This document shows, one piece after another, positions 55,105 through 63,510 of a stretch of 64,000 nt of DNA. Source of the stretch: Oceanibaculum nanhaiense. Its GTDB lineage: Bacteria > Pseudomonadota > Alphaproteobacteria > Oceanibaculales > Oceanibaculaceae. The position numbers and the translations under genes were made by a program. The DNA lies in assembly GCF_002148795.1 (NCBI RefSeq), contig NZ_MPOB01000001.1:496001-560000 (forward strand). The letters are read 5' to 3'. Each line of letters opens with the position of its first letter. The first letter of the stretch is position 1. Under the pieces are notes generated by a model. It was not told the origin of the DNA. It did no database searches and saw only the letters and a list, made by a program, of their open reading frames with translations.

Positions 55105-56601
55105 CTACTCGGTGACGATCTTCACCAGCGTGCCGGCGGGCGGCACCTGCCCGACCTGCAGCCCGTTCAGGGCGGCGAAGCGTTCGGCGGCCAGCGGTCC
55201 GGCCGGCATCTTGCCGGCCAGGGCCGCCGCCGTATCGCCGGTGCGGACCTTGTATATCTTCAGCCTCTCGGGTTTCACCTTCGCCGCCTCGGCGGCACTC
55301 AGCCGGCGGAAGCTGTAGGTCGTCTCGCGCAGCCCCTGGGAAAGCTGCGCCGTCAATTGCGGCGGGGTGATGAAGGCGAAGCGGTAGAACCGTCCGTCGC
55401 CGCCGGCGATCGCCACCAGCCGCACATCGACGGCGCTACTGTTGCTGTTGGCGCGTACGGAACCGGTGGCGGCGGGCAGCCCGTTCACCGTGATGGCCTC
55501 GACGTTGGGCAGGCGCAGATTGCCGGCCCAGGCGCGCAGGTAATCGCTTGCGCTGGGATTGCCCTGTGCCTTGCCGATGTCGAAGCTGATGACGGCGCCG
55601 TTGGGGCCGGCCGCCTGTACCTTGGTCTGGCCATTCACCAGCGTGAAGCCGTCGGGCACGCTGAAACGGAAGCGTAAGGCCGGATGGATGAAGTCCTGGC
55701 CGCGTACGAGACCCTGTTCCGGATTGTCGCCATAGAGCATGCCGTTCAGGCGCTGGAGATATTCGTCGCGGGCAATGCGCGGGTTGGCGACCGCGGCGAC
55801 ATTCGCCGCCTGCCGGGCGGCCTCGACCCGGTCCAGCGTGCGCGGATGCGTTGCCATGATGTTGGTCTGATCGACGGTGTCGGGCGATTTTCCCGCAAGC
55901 TGCGCCTGCAGCCGGGAATGGCGGTCCAGCTTGGCCAGGAAGCTGGCCATCGCGTCGGGCGCGTAGCCGGCGCGGGTCAGGTAGCGCACGCCCAGCGTAT
56001 CGGCCTCGAATTCCTGGCTGCGCGAATAGCTTTGCAGATAGGCCTGTGCGCCATAGCCGGCGACGTTCGCCAGTTCGTTCGACTTGGTCAGCACGCCGAG
56101 CAGCGCCACGCCCAGATTGGCAACCACACTCTGGCTGTAGCGCTCGGCGGAATGCCGTGCGGTGACGTGGCCGATCTCATGCGCCACGACGCCGGCAAGC
56201 TCCGCCTCGTTTTCTGCCAGCGCCATCAGGCCGCGCGTCACATAGACATAGCCGCCGGGCAGGGCGAAGGCGTTGACGATCGGCGAATCCAGCACGGTGA
56301 AGGTGAAATTCAGATCGGCCATCTCCGACTGCGCCGCCAGCCGCCCGCCCAGCTCCGAGACGTAGGCGGCGATGTTGCGCTCGTCATAGGTGCCGCCGAA
56401 CTGCTCGGTGATCTTGGGATGCTGTTCCTGTCCGACCTGGCGTTCCTGCTGCGGCGACATCAGGGCGGCAAACTGCTCCTCCCCGGTCGCCGGATTGGTC
56501 GTGCAGGCCGGCAGCAGCGCGGCTGCGCCCAGCAGGCCAAGCGCTGCCAGCAGGCGGATCGGATTGGCCATGTTTCTGGCTTGGGTTCGGTGCGGCATCA
56601 T
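55105..56601 (-). CDS. M48 family lipoprotein metalloprotease with LysM-like tail
   Basis: 498 residues. A lipoprotein signal ends at LLPAC (C33 in the long form; start could also be ATG 56571, MANPIRLL). The zinc motif HEIGH is at 141-145 with the third ligand in SQEFEADTLG. The C-terminal domain (about 320-430) is beta-rich, and the last 45 residues resemble a LysM domain (YKVRTGDTAAALAGKMP). It resembles BepA/YfgC-like or LoiP-like envelope-quality proteases. Start 56601 overlaps the upstream nuclease-fold gene by four bases. Confidence 0.88.
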   Translation of the reverse strand: MMPHRTQARNMANPIRLLAALGLLGAAALLPACTTNPATGEEQFAALMSPQQERQVGQEQHPKITEQFGGTYDERNIAAYVSELGGRLAAQSEMADLNFTFTVLDSPIVNAFALPGGYVYVTRGLMALAENEAELAGVVAHEIGHVTARHSAERYSQSVVANLGVALLGVLTKSNELANVAGYGAQAYLQSYSRSQEFEADTLGVRYLTRAGYAPDAMASFLAKLDRHSRLQAQLAGKSPDTVDQTNIMATHPRTLDRVEAARQAANVAAVANPRIARDEYLQRLNGMLYGDNPEQGLVRGQDFIHPALRFRFSVPDGFTLVNGQTKVQAAGPNGAVISFDIGKAQGNPSASDYLRAWAGNLRLPNVEAITVNGLPAATGSVRANSNSSAVDVRLVAIAGGDGRFYRFAFITPPQLTAQLSQGLRETTYSFRRLSAAEAAKVKPERLKIYKVRTGDTAAALAGKMPAGPLAAERFAALNGLQVGQVPPAGTLVKIVTE

Positions 56602-57383
56602 CTTTCCAGTACCTCGATCTGTTCCGGATGCGTGGCCTCTATCATCGGGCCGTTCCATTCCTTCAGCCAGCCCCGGACCCGGATGGTCCGTCCTGCGAGC
56701 GTCAGCGGGTCGACATTCATTTCCTGGAACAGGCGTCCGGCGCGCCGTTCGATGGTGATTGTGAAATCAGACCTGAAATCCGCGGCAAAATTAAGGTAGA
56801 CGCGCGCACCCTTGCGTTCGGCCTTCAGGACCGTGCCCTCGACCAGCTGGAAACTGTCGATATGGCTGCCGGCCTCGCGGTGATCGAGGATGCGGTAATA
56901 GGGATGCGCCCAGATGCCCCGGCGCGCCGCACGGGCCTCGCTTTCCAGCGCCAGCATGTCGGCCACCGCCGCGCGGTTGTCGGGGAAGGAATAGACCCTG
57001 GCCATGCCAAGGCGCAGCATTTCCCCCTGCACCCACAGATCGTCGCCCGCGCGGAACAGATGTGCCAGCAGCCTTTCGTGCCGGTCCTGCCGTGCGCCGC
57101 CATAGGCCAGCACCAGCTCCCGGCCGAGGGCGATCTTGGCCAGCGCCTGCTTCGATTCCTCGGCCAGCGGCCAGCTTCGAAAGTTGCGCCGCCCCAGCGG
57201 CAGCTTCGGTGCCTGCAGCCCGACCAGCCTGACTTCGCGCCCATTTTCCAGCACCAGCGTATCGCCATCGACGATCTCGACGGCGCGGGCCGTCTCGTCA
57301 CGCACCAGCGCGTCCGACCGGGCAAGGGAGGCCGGCAGACTCAGGATGGCGATCAGCAGCAGCGTGGACAGGCGCAAGAGCAT
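56598..57383 (-). CDS. Thermonuclease-fold protein with degraded active site
   Basis: 261 residues with a signal peptide (MLLRLSTLLLIAILSLPASLA) and a staphylococcal-nuclease-like OB domain (about 32-155), followed by a second OB-like domain (about 185-260). D39/D41 (VDGDT), R52 and R104 align with nuclease D21, R35 and R87. The D40-T41-P-E43 segment, however, reads Q57-A58-P59-K60, so both a metal ligand and the catalytic glutamate are missing. It may be a non-enzymatic protein. It is translationally coupled to the M48 lipoprotease downstream. Confidence 0.85.
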   Translation of the reverse strand: MLLRLSTLLLIAILSLPASLARSDALVRDETARAVEIVDGDTLVLENGREVRLVGLQAPKLPLGRRNFRSWPLAEESKQALAKIALGRELVLAYGGARQDRHERLLAHLFRAGDDLWVQGEMLRLGMARVYSFPDNRAAVADMLALESEARAARRGIWAHPYYRILDHREAGSHIDSFQLVEGTVLKAERKGARVYLNFAADFRSDFTITIERRAGRLFQEMNVDPLTLAGRTIRVRGWLKEWNGPMIEATHPEQIEVLER

Positions 57384-57498
57384 GATCCTTACTTAGCAGG
57401 GAACGGCCGACTCGCAACGTCATTGACGCGGGCGGCCCGGCACCGTTCCATATCCTTCAGGAGAAACCGTTCACGTCCGGCATAGAGGAGAAGCCGCC

Positions 57499-58473
57499 AT
57501 GCCGCCTGAAGACGCCCTGCCGCTCTATCCCGAGATCGAGCCCTTCGAGACCGGCATGATGTCCGTGGGCAGCGATCACACGCTCTATTGGGAACAGTCG
57601 GGCAATCCGGACGGGATTCCGGTGGTCTTCCTGCATGGCGGACCGGGGTCGGGCGCCACGCCGATGCACCGCCGTTTCTTCGATCCCGAAACCTATCGGA
57701 TCGTGGTGTTCGACCAGCGCGGGTCTGGCCGCTCCACGCCGCTGGGCAGCCTGACCGACAACACCACCGCGCATCTGATCGCCGATATGGAGGCGCTGCG
57801 CCGGCATCTCGGCATCGCCCGCTGGCTGGTGTTCGGCGGCTCCTGGGGTTCGACCCTGGCGCTCGCCTATGGTGTCGCGCATCCGGCCTCCTGTCTGGGC
57901 TTCGTGCTGCGCGGCATCTTCCTGGGAAGGCGCGCGGAGATCGACTGGTTCCTGAACGGCATCCGCACCGTGTTTCCGGAGAACTGGCGGAAATTCGCGG
58001 AATATCTGCCGGAGGAGGAGCGCGGCAATCTGCTCGCCGGCTATTACCGCCGGCTGGTCGATCCGGACCCGGCCATCCACATGCCGGCAGCCAGAAGCTG
58101 GAGCACCTATGAAGGCAGCTGCTCCACCCTGCTGCCCAACGCGCATCTGGTTGGCAGCTTCGCGGAAGAGCGCCACGCGCTCGGCATGGCGCGGATCGAG
58201 GCGCATTATTTCCGCCATGACTGCTTCATCGATGGCGAGGTGCTGCTGCGCCGGGTGGAGCTGATCCGGCAGCTTCCGGCGGTCATCGTGCAGGGCCGCT
58301 ATGACATGGTCTGCCCCATCGTCACCGCCGATGCGCTGGCGCAGGCCTGGCCGGAGGCGGATTATCGCGTCATCCCCGATGCCGGCCATTCGGCGATGGA
58401 GCCGGGCATTGCCAAGGCGCTGGTCGAGGCGACGCGCGGCATGCTGGAAAAGCTGTCGGCTGTGGAGGGATAG
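57499..58473 (+). CDS. pip: Proline iminopeptidase
   Basis: 324 residues of the alpha/beta-hydrolase fold (peptidase S33). The nucleophile S115 is in GGSWGSTLALAY, with FLHGGPGSG as the oxyanion loop; the acid and base lie in QGRYDMVCP and PDAGHSA. It removes N-terminal proline from peptides. ATG 57499 (MPPEDALPLYPEIEPFETG) matches homologues. It is monocistronic, with the pagL-like gene 71 bases downstream. Confidence 0.94.
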   Translation: MPPEDALPLYPEIEPFETGMMSVGSDHTLYWEQSGNPDGIPVVFLHGGPGSGATPMHRRFFDPETYRIVVFDQRGSGRSTPLGSLTDNTTAHLIADMEALRRHLGIARWLVFGGSWGSTLALAYGVAHPASCLGFVLRGIFLGRRAEIDWFLNGIRTVFPENWRKFAEYLPEEERGNLLAGYYRRLVDPDPAIHMPAARSWSTYEGSCSTLLPNAHLVGSFAEERHALGMARIEAHYFRHDCFIDGEVLLRRVELIRQLPAVIVQGRYDMVCPIVTADALAQAWPEADYRVIPDAGHSAMEPGIAKALVEATRGMLEKLSAVEG

Positions 58474-58544
58474 GAAAGCCGCGCTTGCACGCCGCCGCTC
58501 AACCCGTATGATCTGCGCGGGGTCTGTTCCAAGGAGGGGATATC

Positions 58545-59069
58545 GTGAGCAGCAAGAACGGGTTGCGGTCGCTGGCCTTTGGCGTGGCGGCGTGCGCTGC
58601 ACTGGCTTTTTCCGGTCAGGCAAAGGCAGAGGAGCCGGCTTTCCTGGCGCTGTCCGGCGGCGCCTACGATGTGAATGACAGCTTCACCGCCGGCGAGTTC
58701 CGCGCCGAATACCGCTTCGCCGAAAAGCACAAGCTCTGGGTCTTCACGCCGTTCATCGGCGTCATGGGCACGACCGATTCCGCCGTCTATGGCTATGCCG
58801 GCATCGGCATGGACATCTTTTTCGGCCGGCGTGTCGTGCTGACCCCGAACTTCGCGGTTGGCGCCTATCATGACGGCGACGGCAAGGATCTGGGTCATGC
58901 GGTCGAGTTCCGCTCCGGCCTGGAACTGGCCTATCGGTTCGACAACCGCTCGCGCCTCGGCATTGCCGTGCACCATATCTCCAATGCCAGCCTGGGCGAC
59001 AGCAACCCCGGCACGGAATCGGTTGTGCTGACCTACGCCATTCCGACCGACATGTTGCTGGGCCGCTAA
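58545..59069 (+). CDS. pagL: PagL-like lipid A 3-O-deacylase
   Basis: 174 residues. A signal peptide (cleavage near QAKAE, residue 29) is followed by an eight-stranded outer-membrane beta barrel. Catalytic residues H144 and S146 (HHISNAS) and E159 match the H-S-E set of Pseudomonas PagL. It removes an acyl chain from lipid A in the outer membrane and may change the host or environment response. It starts at GTG with AAGGAGGGG upstream. The symbol is used for the family and not for proven orthology. Confidence 0.85.
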   Translation: MSSKNGLRSLAFGVAACAALAFSGQAKAEEPAFLALSGGAYDVNDSFTAGEFRAEYRFAEKHKLWVFTPFIGVMGTTDSAVYGYAGIGMDIFFGRRVVLTPNFAVGAYHDGDGKDLGHAVEFRSGLELAYRFDNRSRLGIAVHHISNASLGDSNPGTESVVLTYAIPTDMLLGR

Positions 59070-59074
59070 CGCCG

Positions 59075-61012
59075 CTACAGCTCCCAGCGTTGCCGCCAGG
59101 CCTGCAGCATCAGCACCGCCCACAGCCTGCTGCCATGATCGCGCGTGCCTGCCAGATGTTCGTGCCAGGCGGCGCGGATCGGACGCGATTCCAGCAGCCC
59201 GTCCGCCGATAAGGATTCTGCGCCCAGCAGGCTTTCCGCCCAGTCGCGCAACGGGCCGCGCAGCCAGCCATCCAGCGGCACGGAGAATCCGGCCTTCGGG
59301 CGTTCGAACAGCGCGCGCGGGACGTGCCGTTCCAGAATTTGCCGCAACGGCCATTTGCTTCGGCCGTCGCGGTGCAGAAGGGATTTCGGCAGCCGCCAGG
59401 CGAGTTCCGCTACCCGGTGGTCGAGCAGCGGCACCCTGACTTCCAGCCCGCAGCCCATGCTGGCGCGGTCCACCTTGGCCAGAACATCGTCGGGCAGGTA
59501 GGTCAGCGCATCCATCAGCCGGGCACGGTGGAACGGATCGGCGACCCTCGCCGCGATGCCCAGCTCCTCCGCCGCCGTGCCACGCCGCACCGCCCCCGGC
59601 ACCAGCCCTTCCGCCGCCGGCCAGTGGGTGATCAGGCGGCGGTACATATCGTCCGGCCCGTCCAGCGGCAGCACCGAGGCCAGCTTGCCGACCTTGTCGC
59701 CCAGCATCGGCGGGCGGTAGCGGTCCGGCAGTGCGCCGGCCAGCTTTGACCAGGCGCCCGAGGACGGCATCTTCAGCAGCGCCGAGGCCACCTGCCGCAT
59801 CGGGCGCGGGACGGCGGAGACCCGGTCCCACACCGCCTCGCCGATGCGGTGCCGGTGATAGCCGCCGAACAGCTCGTCGCCGCCATCGCCGCTCAAGGCC
59901 ACCGTCACCTGCTGGCGGGCGAGGCGGGAGACCAGCAGCGTCGGAATCTGCGAGGCGTCGGCGAAGGGTTCGTCATAGAGCTCCGGCAATTCCGGCACGG
60001 TGTTGCGGGCGTCGCTTTCCGTCAGATAGAGCTGCGTATGGTCGGTACCGAGATGGCGGGCGATGGCGCCGGCCAGCGGTGCCTCGTCCAGGTCGCTGTC
60101 CTGGAAGCCAATGGTGAAGCTGCGCACCGGCCGGTCGCTGGCCTGCTGCATCAGCGCCGTAACCACCGCCGAATCGATGCCGCCCGACAGCAGCACGCCC
60201 AGCGGCACGTCGGCCACCATGCGCCGCGTCACCGCATCGCGCAGCAGCGGTTCCAGCAGCGCCAGCGCGGCATCTGCATCCTCGGGCAGCGGGTCGGCGA
60301 GGCCGGCCAGGGCCACATCGCGCAGATCCCAGTAACGGGTCAGGCGCGGTTCCCCCTCGGGGCCGATCTCCAGCAGGCAGCCGGGCGGCAGCTTCCCGAT
60401 GCGCCGGTAGATGCTGTGCGGGGCGGGCACATAGGCATGGCGCAGATAGGCGGCCACGCTGTCCCGGTCGATCTCGCGGGTCCAGTGCGGGCAGGCGGCC
60501 AGCGCCTTCAGTTCGGAGCCGAACAGCACCAGCCCGTCGCTCTTGCCCCAGTAGAGCGGCTTCACGCCCATGCGGTCACGGCCGAGCGTCAGACGGCGCC
60601 CCGATCGGTCCCAGACCGCGAAGGCGAACATGCCGATCAGCCGCGCCACCGTGGCGGATATCCCCCAGCGGGCGAAGCCTTCCAGCATCACCTCCGCATC
60701 ACAATCGCCCCGGAAGGCCACACCGTCGTCTTCCAGCTCCCGGCGCAGCTCCCGGTAATTGTAGATTTCGCCATTATAGGTCAGCACCAGCCGCCCGTCG
60801 GCGCTGACCATCGGCTCGTGCCCGGCGGGCGACAAATCGATGATGGCAAGCCGCCGGTGGCCGAGCGCGATGCCGGCGGCTTCGTCCTGCCACAGCCCTT
60901 CATCGTCCGGCCCGCGCCGGGACAGCGCCGCTGTCATTGCAGCGATGCTGTCCGACATCAGATCGGGCGACAGCCGCCCTTCGAGGTCGAGCAGCCCGGC
61001 AATGCCGCACAT
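59075..61012 (-). CDS. asnB: Asparagine synthase (glutamine-hydrolysing) family protein
   Basis: 645 residues. The class II glutaminase domain begins MCGIAGLLDLEG (C2 nucleophile), with RRLAIIDLSPAGHQP-type and NYNGEIYNY-type segments. The synthetase domain has the ATP pyrophosphatase motif SGGIDS at 276-281. Many such genes near sugar genes modify polysaccharides and do not make asparagine, which is likely here because the next two genes are glycosyltransferase and O-antigen polymerase genes. Overlaps the upstream gene by one base. Confidence 0.9.
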   Translation of the reverse strand: MCGIAGLLDLEGRLSPDLMSDSIAAMTAALSRRGPDDEGLWQDEAAGIALGHRRLAIIDLSPAGHEPMVSADGRLVLTYNGEIYNYRELRRELEDDGVAFRGDCDAEVMLEGFARWGISATVARLIGMFAFAVWDRSGRRLTLGRDRMGVKPLYWGKSDGLVLFGSELKALAACPHWTREIDRDSVAAYLRHAYVPAPHSIYRRIGKLPPGCLLEIGPEGEPRLTRYWDLRDVALAGLADPLPEDADAALALLEPLLRDAVTRRMVADVPLGVLLSGGIDSAVVTALMQQASDRPVRSFTIGFQDSDLDEAPLAGAIARHLGTDHTQLYLTESDARNTVPELPELYDEPFADASQIPTLLVSRLARQQVTVALSGDGGDELFGGYHRHRIGEAVWDRVSAVPRPMRQVASALLKMPSSGAWSKLAGALPDRYRPPMLGDKVGKLASVLPLDGPDDMYRRLITHWPAAEGLVPGAVRRGTAAEELGIAARVADPFHRARLMDALTYLPDDVLAKVDRASMGCGLEVRVPLLDHRVAELAWRLPKSLLHRDGRSKWPLRQILERHVPRALFERPKAGFSVPLDGWLRGPLRDWAESLLGAESLSADGLLESRPIRAAWHEHLAGTRDHGSRLWAVLMLQAWRQRWEL

Positions 61013-62148
61013 CAGGCGGTCTCCCGCAGGATGCGTTCATAGAGATCGACCGTCTCGCGGCCGATGGCCTCGTCCCCGAACAGTGTTTCGGCGCGTTGCC
61101 GGGCAGCGGCGCCCAGGCGCTGGCGCCGTGCGGTGTCGCCGGCCAGCTCCAGCAGCGCGTTGGCCATCGCCGCCGGATCGTTCGCCGGCACCAGCAGGCC
61201 GGCCTCGCCATCGGGGCCGACGACATCGCGGCAGCCCGGCACGTCGGTAGCGACCAGTGGCCGGGCGCAGGCCGCGGCCTCCAGCAGGCTCTTCGGCACG
61301 CCCTCGCCGCCGCGCGAGGCGAGCAGGCCGATATGCGCGCGCCGCCAGACCGTCCGCACATCCGCGACCGGCCCCAGCCACTCGATGCCCGGCTCATCCG
61401 CCCAGCGGCGCAAGCTCGCCTCATCGAAGGAGGCCGGGTTGGCCGGGTCCGGCGCGCCCGCCAGCAGCAGGCGGATATCCTGGCCGCCGCGCTGCAACCG
61501 CCGCACCGCCTCGACCGCCGTGTCGATGCCCTTTATCCGCAGCATGCGGGAGACCAGCGCCACGGTGACCGGCCCGGCCGGTTCCGGCAGGGCCGCGAAA
61601 TGAGTGAGATCGATGCCCGAACCGCGGATCAGGACGGTGCGGTTAGCCTCGGTGAGGCGCAGCTTCAGCGCCAGCGCGCGGTCATCCTCATTCTGCAGCA
61701 GCGTCCAGGCATTGCGGCGGTTGGTGAGCGGCGGCAGCAGGGCGCGAACGCCAGCGCGGATCAGCGTTGCCTTTGCCGTCGCCGTGCCGCCCAGATAGCC
61801 GAAGCCGGTGACCGCGTTCACGCTGGCGCGCACACCGGCCAGCCGGGCGGCCAGCGCGCCGGGGGCGATGGATTTCAGCGCCACATGATGCACGATGTCG
61901 GGCCGTTCCCGCCGGTACAGCTTCGTCAGCACCCGGACCGTCGCCAGCTGGTGGGCGATGCCGCCCTCGCGGCTCCAGGGCAGCGGGATCAGGCGGAAGC
62001 CCTCCTGCTCGATGCGCTTGCCATGGGCGTTCACGCGGGTCGCCACCAGCACCTCGAAGCCGGCATCGCGCGCGGCGCGCGCCTGCGGCAGGCGGTGCGA
62101 CCAGAAATACCAGTCCTCGGTAACCAGAAACAAAAGTCGGCGGGTCAA
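61012..62148 (-). CDS. Family 4 glycosyltransferase
   Basis: 378 residues of the GT-B fold, beginning (TTG 62148, preceded by GGAAGGA) TRRLLFLVTEDWYFWSHRL. The C-terminal GT4 domain contains VALVSRMLRIKGIDTAVEA and a donor-binding GGEGVPKSLLEAAACARPLVATDVPG with E in the EGVPKSLLEA motif. It transfers a sugar from a nucleotide donor, probably on lipid-linked oligosaccharide. The stop overlaps the asnB start by one base, so both are one operon. Confidence 0.9.
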   Translation of the reverse strand: MTRRLLFLVTEDWYFWSHRLPQARAARDAGFEVLVATRVNAHGKRIEQEGFRLIPLPWSREGGIAHQLATVRVLTKLYRRERPDIVHHVALKSIAPGALAARLAGVRASVNAVTGFGYLGGTATAKATLIRAGVRALLPPLTNRRNAWTLLQNEDDRALALKLRLTEANRTVLIRGSGIDLTHFAALPEPAGPVTVALVSRMLRIKGIDTAVEAVRRLQRGGQDIRLLLAGAPDPANPASFDEASLRRWADEPGIEWLGPVADVRTVWRRAHIGLLASRGGEGVPKSLLEAAACARPLVATDVPGCRDVVGPDGEAGLLVPANDPAAMANALLELAGDTARRQRLGAAARQRAETLFGDEAIGRETVDLYERILRETA

Positions 62149-62286
62149 GGGAACCGTCCTTCCATATCCATCGCCGTGCTTACGCGCTGCGCCGTCCCTT
62201 TGTAAAGCATGCCGGCGTCTTGACGGGCCGCGGCGGCACTGGTCTAGTCCCCGGAACCTCCCCGTCCGCCGGAGCCGGATGCGCCC

Positions 62287-63510
62287 GTGACGACGCCCAG
62301 CCGCTTTTCGCCCGATGCCTGCCTGACCTGGAACCTGCGCCTGCTCGGGCTGTGGATACTGGCGATGGGCGCGCTTCTGCCCTGGGCGCCGCGCGCCCTG
62401 CAGATTGGCCTGTTCGCGGTGGCGCTGCTGACAATCGTCCTGCACTGGGCCGGCCAAGGGCGGTTTCCCTGGCCGCGCTATCGGCTGGCGCTGCCGATGG
62501 CGCTGTTCTTCGCCTATGCCTGCCTGACCGCGGTATGGAGCGTGAACCGCGCGGATGCCCCCGCCCAGGCGGGCCAGTTCCTGCTGGTCTATGGCGTTGC
62601 GCTGCCTTTCTTCGCGGCACTTCTGGCGATGCCGGGGGCGGCAGTGCGCCCGGCGGCGAAGGCGGTGCTGGCTGGCCTTGCGCTGGGTGTCGGGCTGTTT
62701 CTTGTCGAGCTGTTGCTCGACCAGCCGATCTACCGGCTGACACGCGGCATGGATTTCACGGAGATGATCGGCGCGAATGCAATCAACCGCCCGGCGGCGG
62801 TCTCCGCGCTGCTGGTCTGGCCGCTGGCCTATGGTGTCTGGCGGCTTGGCTGGCGCAAGTTGGCATTGGCGCTGCCGGTGCTGTTCGCCGTGGCGGTGGC
62901 CTTCTCCTCCAGCCAGTCGGCGCTGGCCGGCATGCTGACCGGGCTGCTGTTCTGGCCGCTGGCCGCGATCTCCTTGCGCGCCGCGCGGCGGCTGTTGCGG
63001 GTTGCGGTGGCGGTGGCCTTCCTCACCATGCCCTTCCTGGCGCAGGCGCTGCAGGCGTCGGGTCTGGCCGATGCGCCGTGGCTACCCTTCTCAATGGGGC
63101 ACCGGGTACTGATCTGGAACCATGTCGCCGGCCTGGCGCTGGAGCGGCCCTTCTTCGGCTGGGGGCTGGACGCCTCGCGCGTGCTCAGCGATTTCGCCAC
63201 CGTGCCGGGGGGCACCTTGCGGGGCGTCATCGAGCTGCTGCCGCTGCACCCGCATAATGCGCCCTTGCAGATCTGGCTGGAACTGGGCGGCATCGGCGCG
63301 CTGCTGGCGCTGGCGATGGCCTGGGTGCTGCTGCGCGCCATCGGCAAGCTGGACCGGGCGGCGCAGCTGTTCGCCTATCCGCTGTTCGCCTGCGGCCTGT
63401 TCATGAGCGGCACCGCCTATGGCGCCTGGCAGACCTGGTGGATGAGCGGGTTTCTGACCGCAGCGGCGGCCTTCCTGATCCTGTGGCGCGGAGCGTCGGA
63501 TGAGCGTTGA
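62287..63510 (+). CDS. O-antigen ligase/polymerase family protein (Wzy/WaaL)
   Basis: 407 residues with about ten membrane segments. The large periplasmic loop contains GWGLDASRVLSDFATVPG and the H in LPLHPHNAPLQIWLELGG, the family signature. It starts with GTG 62287. It either polymerises O-antigen repeats or ligates glycan to a lipid. It is divergent from the GT4 gene and overlaps the downstream GT2 by eleven bases. Confidence 0.9.
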   Translation: MTTPSRFSPDACLTWNLRLLGLWILAMGALLPWAPRALQIGLFAVALLTIVLHWAGQGRFPWPRYRLALPMALFFAYACLTAVWSVNRADAPAQAGQFLLVYGVALPFFAALLAMPGAAVRPAAKAVLAGLALGVGLFLVELLLDQPIYRLTRGMDFTEMIGANAINRPAAVSALLVWPLAYGVWRLGWRKLALALPVLFAVAVAFSSSQSALAGMLTGLLFWPLAAISLRAARRLLRVAVAVAFLTMPFLAQALQASGLADAPWLPFSMGHRVLIWNHVAGLALERPFFGWGLDASRVLSDFATVPGGTLRGVIELLPLHPHNAPLQIWLELGGIGALLALAMAWVLLRAIGKLDRAAQLFAYPLFACGLFMSGTAYGAWQTWWMSGFLTAAAAFLILWRGASDER

